From positions 124,001-188,000 of the forward strand of contig NZ_FOKG01000007.1 of NCBI RefSeq assembly GCF_900111885.1: a stretch of DNA of 64,000 nucleotides, read 5' to 3'. Positions 26,937 through 36,807 of this stretch are shown piece by piece (position 1 is the stretch's first letter; every line of letters begins with the position of its first letter). This DNA is from Amycolatopsis marina (GTDB lineage Bacteria > Actinomycetota > Actinomycetes > Mycobacteriales > Pseudonocardiaceae). The notes beneath the pieces are model-generated. The model searched no databases. It worked only from the letters and a program-made list of their open reading frames with translations, and had not been told where the DNA came from. The position numbers and the translations under genes were made by a program.

Positions 26937-28117
26937 AGAAAGTGACCATCGCCGTGCTCGCCGCGGGTCTGCTGACCCTCGCGGCGTGCTCCAGCGACCT
27001 GCCCGCCGATGGTGACGCGGCGGCCCCCGCTGGGGAGTCGTCGAGTCAGGACGCGGGCAACGCCTCGGAGTTCTTCGACCAGGCGGAGTACGACCGGCAA
27101 CTGGCTCTGCGTGACGCGACACCGGAAGGGCCCGCGGACAAGCCGTGGGAGCAGGCGCTGGAGCCGGAGATGGTGGACACCTCCGAGTACGCCAAGGACG
27201 GGCCGCACAAGGTCTGCTTCTCCAACGCCTCGGTGGACAACCCGTGGCGCCAGGTCGGCTGGAAGACCATGCAGGCCGAGGCCGATCTGCACGACGGCAT
27301 CTCCGACTTCACCGTGCTGGACGCCGAGGCCAAGGACGACAAGCAGATCAGTGACATCCAGTCGCTGACCTCGCAGGGTTGTGACGCGCTGATCGTGTCA
27401 CCGAACACCACCGCCACGCTCACGCCCGCGGTCGAGCAGGCGTGCGCCACCGGCACCCCGGTGATCGTGTTCGACCGTGGCGTCGACACCGACTGCCCGG
27501 TCACCTTCATCCACCCGATCGGCGGTTACGCCTTCGGAGCCAGCGCGGCCGAGTTCCTCGCTGACGAGGTCGGCGAGGGCGGCAAGGTGCTCGGTCTGCG
27601 GGTGCTGCCCGGCGTGGACGTCCTGGAGCACCGCTGGGCCGCGGCCGAGCGGATCTTCCAGGAGCGCGGTGTGGAGGTGGTCGGCGCCGAGTTCACCGAG
27701 AACGACAGCGCGAAGGCCAAGAGCGTCGTCTCCGACTACCTGCAGCGGGAAGGCCAGATCGACGGGATCTGGATGGACGACGGCACGGCCGCCGTTGCGG
27801 TGCTGGAAGCGTTCGAGGACGCGGGCGCCGAGGCTCCCGCGATCTCCGGTGAGGACCAGCAGCAGTTCATGGAGAAGTGGAAGAACGAGAACCTGACCGC
27901 GCTCGCGCCGACCTACCCCACCTACCAGTGGCGTACCCCGGTCATCGCGGCGCTGAAGATCCTGAACGGCGAAGAGGTGCCCAAGGAGTGGATCCTGCCG
28001 CAGCCGGTCATCGACTCGGGTTCGCTCGACCAGTACCTCACCGCGGGAATGCCGCCGCTGCACTACGGTCTGTGCGGCTGCCAGGACATGCCGGGCTACC
28101 CGGAGCGCTGGCAGTGA
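26933..28117 (+). CDS. Sugar-binding lipoprotein (periplasmic-binding-protein type)
   Basis: A 394-residue substrate-binding protein. The lipobox LAAC puts the lipidated Cys at 19. After a variable linker (residues 20-60), which holds a FFDQAEYDRQL stretch also seen in relatives, comes a Peripla_BP_4 type fold: KVCFSNASVDNPWRQVGWKTMQAEA, then IQSLTSQGCDALIVSPNTTATLTPAVEQA and a GVDTDCPVTFIHPIG segment. The conserved pair CDALIVSPN and FDRG matches ribose/xylose-type binding proteins. It feeds the two permeases encoded just upstream and overlaps the epimerase gene start by 4 nt. Confidence 0.92.
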   Translation: MKKVTIAVLAAGLLTLAACSSDLPADGDAAAPAGESSSQDAGNASEFFDQAEYDRQLALRDATPEGPADKPWEQALEPEMVDTSEYAKDGPHKVCFSNASVDNPWRQVGWKTMQAEADLHDGISDFTVLDAEAKDDKQISDIQSLTSQGCDALIVSPNTTATLTPAVEQACATGTPVIVFDRGVDTDCPVTFIHPIGGYAFGASAAEFLADEVGEGGKVLGLRVLPGVDVLEHRWAAAERIFQERGVEVVGAEFTENDSAKAKSVVSDYLQREGQIDGIWMDDGTAAVAVLEAFEDAGAEAPAISGEDQQQFMEKWKNENLTALAPTYPTYQWRTPVIAALKILNGEEVPKEWILPQPVIDSGSLDQYLTAGMPPLHYGLCGCQDMPGYPERWQ

Positions 28118-28983
28118 CGTTCAGGCACGCGATCGGGGTCAACACCTGGGTCTGGGCCTCGCCACTCGACGACGCCGCGTTGCGCATGCTCGCACCGCAC
28201 GTGGCCGAACTCGGCTTCGAGGTGATCGAGATGCCGGTGGAGAACCCGGGTGACTGGGATCCGGCGGCAGCGGCGACGCTGCTGTCGGACCTCGGGCTCT
28301 CGGCCACGGTGGCGCTGGTGATGCCACCGGGCCGGGAGCTGGTCCTGGACTCCGACAGGGTGATCGCCGAATCGCAGGACTACCTCCGGCACTGTCTCGA
28401 CGTCGCCGCCGAGGTCGGCTCACCGGTCATCGCGGGCCCCGCCTACTCGTCGGTGGGCCGCACCTGGCGGATGACCGACCAGGAGCGGGCGGACTGCCTC
28501 GCCCAGTGGCGGGAGAACCTCGCGCCCGTGCTCGAGCACGCTTCTTCGATGGGCCTCCGAGTCGCGGTCGAGCCGCTCAACCGGTACGAGACCAGTCTGT
28601 TCAACACCATTGAGCAGACCCTGAGTGGTCTTGGTGACCTTGAAGAAAGCGCTTGCGGGATCGCGCTGGACATCTATCACCAGAACATCGAGGAAACCGA
28701 TCTGCCCGCTGCGATCCGGTCGGCCGCCGGTCGGATCGCGCACGTCCAGGTGTGCGCGAACGACAGGGGAGCACCAGGCCGGGATCACTTCGACTGGTCC
28801 GCGCTGCTGACCGCGATCGGCGAAGCGGGTTACTCCGGCCCGCTGTGCATCGAGTCGTTCACCGCACACAACCGAAGCATCGCCACGGCCGCCTCGATCT
28901 GGCGACCGCTGGCCGAGAGCCAGGATCTGCTGGCCGGCAACGGTTTGCGTCATCTCAGGGAGGTGATGTCGCATATGGCCTGA
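28114..28983 (+). CDS. TIM-barrel sugar isomerase/epimerase
   Basis: A 289-residue AP-endonuclease-type TIM-barrel enzyme of the sugar phosphate isomerase/epimerase or ketose 3-epimerase group. Metal ligands expected in the barrel are visible: E in AVEPLNRYE (about 152), D in ALDIYHQN (about 186), H in HVQVCANDRG (about 212), E in LCIESF (about 248). The GTG at 28114 overlaps the binding-protein stop (GTGA). Its coupling to the importer shows that the imported sugar is isomerised next. Related enzymes in 3-keto-sugar pathways also belong here. No sugar kinase lies in the unit. Confidence 0.88.
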   Translation: MTFRHAIGVNTWVWASPLDDAALRMLAPHVAELGFEVIEMPVENPGDWDPAAAATLLSDLGLSATVALVMPPGRELVLDSDRVIAESQDYLRHCLDVAAEVGSPVIAGPAYSSVGRTWRMTDQERADCLAQWRENLAPVLEHASSMGLRVAVEPLNRYETSLFNTIEQTLSGLGDLEESACGIALDIYHQNIEETDLPAAIRSAAGRIAHVQVCANDRGAPGRDHFDWSALLTAIGEAGYSGPLCIESFTAHNRSIATAASIWRPLAESQDLLAGNGLRHLREVMSHMA

Positions 28984-29052
28984 TCGAAGGCTCCTTGCTG
29001 TACGGCGCCGGCACGCCGAAGAACCCTCCCAGTCCCCTTACGTGAGGAACCC

Positions 29053-32000
29053 ATGAGCACACGCAAGAGATTCTTGCTGCGGGTGGGCGCCGTCGTACTC
29101 TCCACGCTCGTCGCGCTCGGACTAGTTCCGGCGGCGGTGCAGGCGCACCCCGGGCACGAACAGGATCCTGAGTTCAACGCCCTGTTGTTCACCAAGACAG
29201 CCGGCTACCGGCACGACTCCATTCCCGCAGGCGTCGCGCTCTTCGAGCAGTTGGCTGTCGACCACCATTTCACGCTGGACCACACCGAGGATTCCGCCGT
29301 CTTCACCGACGCCAACCTCGCCAACTACGACGTCGTGATCATGTTCCAGACCTCGGGCATGGTCTGGGAGAACGACGAGCAGCGCCAGGCCATTCAGTCC
29401 TACGTGGACAACGGTGGTGGTATCGCCGCGATCCACAACGCCACGGACATGGGGATCGAGTCCGAGTTCCCGTGGTGGGACGAACTGGTCAACGCGGGTG
29501 CACACATGCCCTCGCACTCACCCGGCGTGCTCGAGGGCACCGCCAACGTCGCCGACCGGCAGCACCCGTCCACCAAGGGACTGCCGGACCGGTGGGAGCG
29601 CGCGGAGGAGTGGTACAACTTCGACCAGAACATCCGCGGCAAGGCGCACGTCCTGGTCACCGCCGACGAGTCCACGTACAACCCCGGCGGCGACGCGATG
29701 GGTGCGGACCACCCGATCTCGTGGTGCCGTGAGGTGGGTACGGCGCGGGTCTGGGCCACGGCCATGGGGCATCCGCAGGGCGCCTACAGCGAACCGCTGT
29801 TCGTCGAGCACCTGCTCGGCGGTGTCCGCACCGCGGCAGGCGTGGAGGAAGCCGACTGCTCGGCCACTGTGGACAATGCTTTCGAGAAGGTGGCACTGGA
29901 CAGCAACACCAAGGCGCCGACCGCGCTCGACATCACCCCGGACGGGCGCGTCTTCTACACCGAGATCCTCGGCCAGGTGAAGGTCTACGATCCGGCCAGC
30001 GGCAGCACCTCCGTCGCACTGGACCTGCCGGTCTACTCCGGTGGTGAGGACGGTCTCGTCGGGCTCACCTTCGACCCGGCTTTCGCCGACAACGGCTGGA
30101 TCTACCTGTACTACTCGCCTCCAGGCGACGCCGAGATCAATCGGGTCTCGCGGTTCAACGTGGAGGGCAACGCGATCCTCGCGGACACCGAGAAGAAACT
30201 GCTCGACATCCCCGCGTCCAGGCTCGAGGAGCCGGGACACACCGGCGGGTACCTGACGTTCGGTCCGGACGGGAACCTCTACATCGGCGTCGGCGACGAC
30301 ACCAACCCGTTCCAGTCCAGCGGTTACGCGCCGATCGACGAGCGCGAGGGGCGGTCCCTGTTCGACGCCCAGCGGGCCTCGGCGAACACCAACGACCTCC
30401 GCGGCAAGATCCTCCGGGTACACCCGGAGGCCGAGGGCGGTTACAGCATTCCCGAGGGCAACATGTTCGCTCCGGGAACCGAGAAGACGCTCCCGGAGAT
30501 CTACGCGATGGGTTTCCGTAACCCGTTCCGGTTCAGCGTCGACACCGACGGCACGATCTACATGGCCGACTATGGTCCGGACTCCCGCAGCGCCAACCCG
30601 AACCGGGGCCCGGACGGCAAGGTGGAGTGGAACATCATCCGGGAGCCCGGGTTCTACGGCTGGCCGTACTGCATCGCCGACAACATCGCCTACAACGACT
30701 ACGACTTCGCCACGTCCACCTCGGGGGCGAAGTTCGACTGTGCCAACCCGGTCAACGACTCGCCGAACAACACCGGCCTGACCGAGCTGCCCGCGGCCAA
30801 GGCCGCGGACGTCTGGTACGGCTACGGCGAGTCGGCGGAGTTCCCGGTGCTGGAGACCGGTGGTGCGGCCCCCATGGCGGGTCCGGTGTACCGGTACGAC
30901 CCCGAACTGGAGTCGGAGACGAAGTTCCCGGCCTACTACGACGGCAAGCCGTTCTTCTACGAGTGGGCCCGGAACCGGATCTTCAACTTCAACCTCGACG
31001 AGCAGGGGTCGCTGCTGGAGATCGCCCCGTGGCTCGACAGCGTCGAGACCCTCGCGCCGATGGACATGCGGTTCGGTCCGGACGGCTCGATGTACCTGCT
31101 GGAGTGGGGCGGTGGTTACGGAAGGGACAACCCCGACTCCGGCCTCTACCGGATCGACTACACGCAGGGCAACCGCAGGCCGATCGCGAAGGCGACGGCG
31201 ACCCCGTCCTCCGGAATCGCGCCACTCGAGGTGGCCTTCTCCAGCGAGGGATCGAGCGATCCCGAGGGAACGGGACTGACGCACGCCTGGACGTTCGGTG
31301 ACGGTGGTACCTCCAGCGAGGCCAACCCCGCGCACACCTACACCGAGAACGGCACGTACAACGCCCAGCTCACGGTCACCGACGAGACCGGCAAGGCCGG
31401 GGTCGCCAACGTGACCGTCACGGTGGGCAACACGGAGCCGGTGGTCGATCTCGCGGCACCGCCGGACGGCGGCATGTTCGACTTCGGTGACGAGATCGCC
31501 TTCGACGTGGGTGTGACCGATGCCGAGGACGGCGAGATCGACTGCGGCAAGGTCGTGGTGCAGCCGGCACTCGGCCACGACGCGCATGCTCACCCACTGG
31601 ACCCGGTCAACGCGTGTGAGGGCACGTTCCAGACCATTGTGGATGATGGCCACGCGGATGCGAACATCTTCTACTCGGTCGACGCGAGCTACACCGACAA
31701 CGGCGCGGGCGAGCTGCCGCCGTTGGTGGGCAGGGACACGGCGATCCTGCAGCCGAAGCACAAGCAGGCCGAGTACTTCACCAACTCCTCGGGCATCCGA
31801 GTGGTGGAGCAGGCCGGCGCGGAGGCAGGCAGGCGGATCGGTGACATCAGCGACGGGGACTGGATCTCGTTCTCGCCGATGAACCTCACCGGTATCGATC
31901 AGGTCGCGGTTCGGGCCTCGTCCGGTGGTGACGGTGGTTCGATCGAGTTCCGCGCAGGCGCCCCCGACGGGGAAGTACTGGCGACGGTGGAGGTGCCGAA

Positions 32001-34440
32001 CACGGGTGGCTGGAACAACTACGTCACGCTCCCGCCGGTGAACATCACCGACCCGGGTAGCACGACTGAGCTGTTCGTGGTGTTCCGCTCGGCCGCGGCG
32101 GGTCCGTACGACCTCGATTCGCTGTCGTTCGTCGGCAAGGGCGTCGCGGTCAACGCGGCTCCGCACGTGCAGGTGGAGGCGACGCCGACGACGGGCAACG
32201 CCCCGTTGAAGGTGGACTTCACCGCCACGGCGACCGATCCCGAAGGGGATGAGCCGCTCACCTACGAGTGGGCCTTCGGTGACGGCGCCACCGCGTCCGG
32301 TGCTCAGGTCGGTCACACGTACACCGAGGCGGGGGAGTACACCGCGAAGGTGACGGTCACCGACAGCGCGGGCCGCAGCAAGCAGGCGAGCGTCCCGATC
32401 GTGGCGACCCCCAAGGTGTCGCCCCCGATCGAGTGCCTCACGCCCGGGTCCGACGAGTTCTCCGGCGATGCACTCGACGGCGAGCGCTGGACCACTGTCC
32501 GCCCGGATGGTTCGCAGTACACGGTGGCCGACGGTCACCTGGCCCTGCCGACCGCGGCGGGGGACATCAACGGAGGTGCGCAGGGACCGATCTCGTTCGT
32601 CGGGCAAGCGGCACCGGGTGGCAGCTGGTCGGCGACCACACTGGTGACGATCGACGCGACGCAGCAGTGGCAGCAGGCCGGACTCATGCTGCTGGCGGAC
32701 AACGACAACTACGCCAGGGTGAACGTCCAGTCCAACGGTTCGGGCCGGGAACTGGAGTTCGTGCGGGAGTCGGGAGGCCAGCGGGAGATCCGCAAGGGCG
32801 CCCTCGCGACCGACGGCACCAGCTTTCACCTGCGCATGGAGAGCGACGGCACGTCGCTGACGGCGTACACCTCGGCCGACGGTGTCACCTGGACCGCCTA
32901 CGGTGACTCCTACCCGGTCGACGGTGTCGCGGAGGGTCAGCTCGGCCTCTACGCGCTGAAGGGCGACACGCCCGCGCCGGAGATCGACGCGTCCTTCGAC
33001 TACTTCCGTGTCTCTTCGAGCACGGGGGCGCAGGTGGAGCCGGGCGACGAGTTCGACGGCGACCGGCTCGACGGCTGCCGCTGGAACGCGGTGGTGCGGC
33101 CCGACCTCTCGACCATGCGGGTCGAGGAGGGCGAGCTGCGGATCGACACCGTGAACGCCGACATCAACGGAGGGTCGAACGACGATCCGCCCAACTTCGT
33201 TCTGCAGCAGGCACCCGAGGGTGACTGGACCGTGGAGACGAAGATGCGGGCACCGCTGGTGGAGCGGTACCAGCTGGCCGGGTTCATGGTGCACGGCACC
33301 GACGACGACTACGTCAAGTTCGACGTGGTCGCCGTGAACGAGGCCGGATCGGCGAAGAGCCTGCGTGCCGAGCTCGTCTCGGAGAACGAAGGGCAGTTCG
33401 GCAACGGTGGCAACCGGTCGATCGCTCTTGGTGACACGGAGAGCGGTTGGTGGCACCTGCGTCTGGCCAAGGTGGGCGACTCCTACGAGGGCTGGATCAG
33501 CCACGACGGTGAGGAGTGGACCTCGGTCGGTGCGCCGGTGACGAACGCCGTGCCGGAGGCCAAGGTCGGGCTGATGGCCGTCGGACCGCAGCAGACCGCG
33601 GGTCCGGTGACGGTCGGCTTCGACTGGTTCCGTCTCAGTGCCGGACAGGCGGACGAGCAGGCGCCGGTCACCACGGCGAGCCTGGAGCCGGGCGAGCCCG
33701 ACGGTGCGGGCGGTTGGTACCGCTCGGCTCCGGCGGTCTCGTTGTCCGCGGACGACGGTGCGGGTTCCGGCGTGGCCGAAACCGAATACCAGGTGGACGG
33801 TGGCGAATGGACTGCCTACACCGAACCGTTCGCGGTCGCCGGAGACGGTGCGCACACAGTGCACTACCGCTCCACGGACCAGGCGGGCAACGTCGAGGAA
33901 GCGGGCGTCGTCGAGGTGAAGGTCGACGCGACCGCGCCGGAACTCACCGTGTCCGGTGTGCAGGACGGCACTCGCTACGGCGACTCTGCCGATCTGACAC
34001 TAGCCTGGGAGGCCGCGGACGCGACCTCGGGTGCGGGAACGACCGGAGCCACGCTCGACGGCGAGGCGGTGGACAACGGCGCTGTGCTGCCGCTGCACAC
34101 CATCGCGCTCGGCGAGCACGCGCTCGTGGTCACCGCCGCGGACGTGGCGGGCAACGTCACGGAGCGGACGGTGACGTTCACGGTCGGAACCTCGCTGGAG
34201 GACGTGCGCACGCTCGTCGACAGGTTCACCGACGAGGACCGGATCGATGCGAAGACGTCGAAGCAGCTCAAGGCTTCGCTCGCGGTGACGACGTTGCTCG
34301 TGGCCCACGGTGTGGAGCGCGCTGCGGTGCACACCATGGGCGTCTTCGCCAGAACAGCGGAGCGGAACGTCGACGACGAGCAGGCGAAGTCGGTCCTGAT
34401 CCGCGATGCCGAGGAACTGATCGGCCAGTGGCGCGGCTGA
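29053..34440 (+). CDS. Giant secreted ThuA / sugar dehydrogenase / PKD / lectin-like protein
   Basis: A 1795-residue secreted protein. Order: signal peptide (about 1-30); ThuA domain (38-250, LLFTKTAGYRHDSI and GIAAIHNATD); glucose/sorbosone dehydrogenase-type six-bladed propeller (275-705, GLTFDPAFADNGWIYLYYS and MGFRNPFRFS); PKD domain (706-790); a CBM6-like block (900-1030); a second PKD (1032-1118); two concanavalin-A-like domains with DEF(S/D)GD starts (1133-1325 and 1332-1540); an OmpL47-type repeat (1540-1630); an Ig-like domain; and a helical tail. It likely binds and oxidises a polysaccharide or glycoside outside the cell, feeding the importer encoded upstream. PQQ dependence is possible but unproven. 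69 nt separate it from the epimerase gene. Confidence 0.9.
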   Translation: MSTRKRFLLRVGAVVLSTLVALGLVPAAVQAHPGHEQDPEFNALLFTKTAGYRHDSIPAGVALFEQLAVDHHFTLDHTEDSAVFTDANLANYDVVIMFQTSGMVWENDEQRQAIQSYVDNGGGIAAIHNATDMGIESEFPWWDELVNAGAHMPSHSPGVLEGTANVADRQHPSTKGLPDRWERAEEWYNFDQNIRGKAHVLVTADESTYNPGGDAMGADHPISWCREVGTARVWATAMGHPQGAYSEPLFVEHLLGGVRTAAGVEEADCSATVDNAFEKVALDSNTKAPTALDITPDGRVFYTEILGQVKVYDPASGSTSVALDLPVYSGGEDGLVGLTFDPAFADNGWIYLYYSPPGDAEINRVSRFNVEGNAILADTEKKLLDIPASRLEEPGHTGGYLTFGPDGNLYIGVGDDTNPFQSSGYAPIDEREGRSLFDAQRASANTNDLRGKILRVHPEAEGGYSIPEGNMFAPGTEKTLPEIYAMGFRNPFRFSVDTDGTIYMADYGPDSRSANPNRGPDGKVEWNIIREPGFYGWPYCIADNIAYNDYDFATSTSGAKFDCANPVNDSPNNTGLTELPAAKAADVWYGYGESAEFPVLETGGAAPMAGPVYRYDPELESETKFPAYYDGKPFFYEWARNRIFNFNLDEQGSLLEIAPWLDSVETLAPMDMRFGPDGSMYLLEWGGGYGRDNPDSGLYRIDYTQGNRRPIAKATATPSSGIAPLEVAFSSEGSSDPEGTGLTHAWTFGDGGTSSEANPAHTYTENGTYNAQLTVTDETGKAGVANVTVTVGNTEPVVDLAAPPDGGMFDFGDEIAFDVGVTDAEDGEIDCGKVVVQPALGHDAHAHPLDPVNACEGTFQTIVDDGHADANIFYSVDASYTDNGAGELPPLVGRDTAILQPKHKQAEYFTNSSGIRVVEQAGAEAGRRIGDISDGDWISFSPMNLTGIDQVAVRASSGGDGGSIEFRAGAPDGEVLATVEVPNTGGWNNYVTLPPVNITDPGSTTELFVVFRSAAAGPYDLDSLSFVGKGVAVNAAPHVQVEATPTTGNAPLKVDFTATATDPEGDEPLTYEWAFGDGATASGAQVGHTYTEAGEYTAKVTVTDSAGRSKQASVPIVATPKVSPPIECLTPGSDEFSGDALDGERWTTVRPDGSQYTVADGHLALPTAAGDINGGAQGPISFVGQAAPGGSWSATTLVTIDATQQWQQAGLMLLADNDNYARVNVQSNGSGRELEFVRESGGQREIRKGALATDGTSFHLRMESDGTSLTAYTSADGVTWTAYGDSYPVDGVAEGQLGLYALKGDTPAPEIDASFDYFRVSSSTGAQVEPGDEFDGDRLDGCRWNAVVRPDLSTMRVEEGELRIDTVNADINGGSNDDPPNFVLQQAPEGDWTVETKMRAPLVERYQLAGFMVHGTDDDYVKFDVVAVNEAGSAKSLRAELVSENEGQFGNGGNRSIALGDTESGWWHLRLAKVGDSYEGWISHDGEEWTSVGAPVTNAVPEAKVGLMAVGPQQTAGPVTVGFDWFRLSAGQADEQAPVTTASLEPGEPDGAGGWYRSAPAVSLSADDGAGSGVAETEYQVDGGEWTAYTEPFAVAGDGAHTVHYRSTDQAGNVEEAGVVEVKVDATAPELTVSGVQDGTRYGDSADLTLAWEAADATSGAGTTGATLDGEAVDNGAVLPLHTIALGEHALVVTAADVAGNVTERTVTFTVGTSLEDVRTLVDRFTDEDRIDAKTSKQLKASLAVTTLLVAHGVERAAVHTMGVFARTAERNVDDEQAKSVLIRDAEELIGQWRG

Positions 34441-35159
34441 TGAGTTCGTCCAAGACGCGAGGTCGGATGCCGGGCCGATCCTCGCACCGGCCGGTGCCGC
34501 GACGGGTTCGCTCGTCGCGGCACCGGCTGCCCGGCCTCGGAAAGAGGGGGGCGGCCGGGCTGGTCGCCGCCCTGGTCCTGGTGGGACTCGCGTTGGTCCT
34601 GCCCGGGCTGTGGAGTTCGGGGGACTCCGACAGCGCGCTGCAGGAACGAACGGCCGAACTGCAGGAGGCGGAGCGGGAACGCGACGCCGGACTGACCGGT
34701 GACCTGGTCGGGCTGGCCGAGGAGGCGCGGACGGATGTGCTGCCGGTCCTTTCCGGCTTCGCCGAGCTGGACGGCGATGCGACCGGTGTCGCGACGAGCG
34801 CGGAGGTACAGCGGTGGCGTTCGGCGGTCGAGTCCGCCGCCGCGCGTTTCGCGGACCGGCCGTCGGGTGGGACAGCGGTCAATCTCGCCCGGTCGGGCCT
34901 GGCCGGTGCGGTCACGATCCTCGGTCGAGCGGTCGAGACCTACGCGGTCTCACTGCGCGTCGAGGGCGCGGAGGCGCAGCAGCTGCGTGCACTGGCCGGT
35001 GAGCTGCGCGACGACGCCGTGGTGGCGTGGTCCGTCGCGGCGAGCCAGCTCGATGTCGCCGGGATCGAGGCCGGTCTCGGGCACGTGCACGTGTTCCTCC
35101 CGCCACAGGGAGTGGAGGGCGAACTGACCTCCGACCACGCGCCGGAGGGCCCGCCCTGA
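34440..35159 (+). CDS. Membrane-anchored extracytoplasmic protein of unknown function
   Basis: A 239-residue protein. A very basic head (residues 1-35) leads to one membrane helix (about 37-57), after which the chain is outside: a short coiled-coil-like stretch (ALQERTAELQEAERERDAG) and a helical, Ala-rich domain to the end. I recognise no family. The ATG overlaps the stop of the giant ThuA gene by one base (TGATG), so it is coupled to it and may help export, anchor or assemble it. A strong hairpin closes the unit. Confidence 0.7.
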   Translation: MSSSKTRGRMPGRSSHRPVPRRVRSSRHRLPGLGKRGAAGLVAALVLVGLALVLPGLWSSGDSDSALQERTAELQEAERERDAGLTGDLVGLAEEARTDVLPVLSGFAELDGDATGVATSAEVQRWRSAVESAAARFADRPSGGTAVNLARSGLAGAVTILGRAVETYAVSLRVEGAEAQQLRALAGELRDDAVVAWSVAASQLDVAGIEAGLGHVHVFLPPQGVEGELTSDHAPEGPP

Positions 35160-35172
35160 CGGTGCCCGGTCG

Positions 35173-35217
35173 TACGGGCCGGTACCAGTGGCACAAGGCC
35201 GCCGGTACCGGCCCGTA
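35173..35217 (+). terminator. Terminator after the sugar operon
   Basis: A perfect 14-bp stem, TACGGGCCGGTACC (35173-35186) with GGTACCGGCCCGTA (35204-35217), around a 17-nt loop, starting 14 nt after the preceding stop codon. It marks the end of the sugar unit before folC. Confidence 0.75.
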
Positions 35218-35280
35218 GCTGTGCGGCACTCGCACGTAGACTCGCCAACGTCCGTGAGCAGGCAGAAGTTGGGAGTGTGT

Positions 35281-36807
35281 GTGCCGCGAGGTGAGTTCGA
35301 CGACTCAGGTTCCGAGCCGGTCGACGACGAGTTCCCCGCCGAGCTGACCCGCGGGGACAACTTCATCGCCGGCCCGCTGCCGGACGCCCCGGAGGACTCG
35401 GCGGAGGCCGAGGACGCGCCGGTGGCGGAGGACCCCGCACTGGAGGAGCAGGCGCGGCGAGAGTTGATCGTGGTCGAGGCCGAGCTGAACGAGCGCTGGC
35501 CGGAGACGAAGATCGCGCCCTCGCTCGACCGGATCTCCACCCTGCTGAACCTGCTCGGCGATCCGCAGGCCGGGTACCCCGCGCTGCACGTCGCGGGCAC
35601 CAACGGCAAGTCGTCCGTCGCCAGGATGATCGACGCCCTGCTGACCCGGATGGGCCTGCGGGTGGGCAGGTACACCAGCCCGCACCTGCAGATGGTGACC
35701 GAGCGAATCAGCCTGGACGGCGCGCCGATCGCGGCGTCGAAGTACGTGGACACCTACCGGGATGTCGCGCCCTTCGTGTCCATGGTGGACAGGGCTAGCG
35801 AGCCGGACGGCCCGCCGATGAGCAAGTTCGAGGTACTCACCGGCATGGCGTTCGCCGCGTTCGCCGAGGCCCCGGTCGAGGTCGCCGTGCTCGAGGTGGG
35901 CCTCGGCGGCCGGTGGGACGCCACGAACGTGGCCGACGCACAGGTCGCCGCCATCACCCCGATCGGGATCGACCACGTCGAGTACCTCGGTCCGGACGCC
36001 GTCAGTGCCGCACACGAGAAGGCCGGAGTGATCAAACCGGGCAGTGTGGCCTTGCTGGCCGAGCAGCAGCCCGAGGTCGAACGAGTGCTGCTGGAACGAG
36101 TGCTGGAGGTCGACGCCACGGTCGCCAGGGCGGGCAGCGAGTTCGGCGTGCTCACCCGCGAGGTCGCGGTCGGCGGGCAGATGCTCAGGCTGCAGGGGCT
36201 CGGCGGGGTGTACGAGGAGATCTTCCTTCCGCTGCACGGTGCGCACCAGGCCGCCAACGCCGCGCTGGCTCTGGCATCGGTGGAGGCGTTCTTCGGTGCG
36301 GGACCCGAACGCCAACTGGTCATCGAAGCGGTCAGGGAGGCCTTCGCCGAAGTGACCACCCCCGGCAGGCTGGAGCGCGTCCGGGCGGCGCCCGCCGTCC
36401 TGCTGGATGCCGCACACAATCCGCACGGTGCCCGCGCACTGGCCACCACCATCACCGACGAGTTCGCGTTCCGCAGGCTCGCCGCCGTGGTCGGCGTGAT
36501 GGCGGACAAGGACGCGCGCGGCATCATCGAGGCCCTCGAACCCGTGGTGTCCGACATCGTGGTGACCAACAGCAACTCCCCTCGGGCCATGCCGCTGGAG
36601 GAACTCGCCGAACTGGCGCGCTCCGTGTTCGGTGAAGAGCGGGTGGCCGCCGAACCCACGGTCGACGCCGCCGTCGAAACCGCGATCGGACTCGTGGAAC
36701 AGGGTGACGACCCCGAGGAACCCCTCGCCGGGGGCGGCGTGCTGATCACCGGCTCGGTCGTCCTCGCAGGTGAGGCGCGCACGTTGTTCGGCAAGGAGCC
36801 GGTATGA
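35281..36807 (+). CDS. folC: Folylpolyglutamate synthase / dihydrofolate synthase
   Basis: A 508-residue Mur-ligase-type enzyme that adds glutamate to dihydropteroate and folates. The P-loop is at 103-114 (HVAGTNGKSSVA), followed by the SPHLQMVTERI folate motif, a VGLGGRWDATNV stretch and the C-terminal domain with DAAHNPHGA. It carries an acidic N-terminal extension of about 65 residues, not present in E. coli FolC but frequent in actinomycetes. I chose GTG 35281 for the GGGAG 5 nt upstream; GTG 35275 is also possible. TAGACT at 35237-35242 is the likely -10. The DUF4233 gene overlaps its end by 4 nt, as in mycobacteria. Confidence 0.93.
   Translation: MPRGEFDDSGSEPVDDEFPAELTRGDNFIAGPLPDAPEDSAEAEDAPVAEDPALEEQARRELIVVEAELNERWPETKIAPSLDRISTLLNLLGDPQAGYPALHVAGTNGKSSVARMIDALLTRMGLRVGRYTSPHLQMVTERISLDGAPIAASKYVDTYRDVAPFVSMVDRASEPDGPPMSKFEVLTGMAFAAFAEAPVEVAVLEVGLGGRWDATNVADAQVAAITPIGIDHVEYLGPDAVSAAHEKAGVIKPGSVALLAEQQPEVERVLLERVLEVDATVARAGSEFGVLTREVAVGGQMLRLQGLGGVYEEIFLPLHGAHQAANAALALASVEAFFGAGPERQLVIEAVREAFAEVTTPGRLERVRAAPAVLLDAAHNPHGARALATTITDEFAFRRLAAVVGVMADKDARGIIEALEPVVSDIVVTNSNSPRAMPLEELAELARSVFGEERVAAEPTVDAAVETAIGLVEQGDDPEEPLAGGGVLITGSVVLAGEARTLFGKEPV

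Noticed and set aside
29518..33864. 1448-residue open frame on the minus strand inside the ThuA-dehydrogenase gene
   Set aside because: Antisense shadow of a GC-rich gene: very rich in R, V, G and H, no domain signal, and the opposite strand encodes clear domains throughout.
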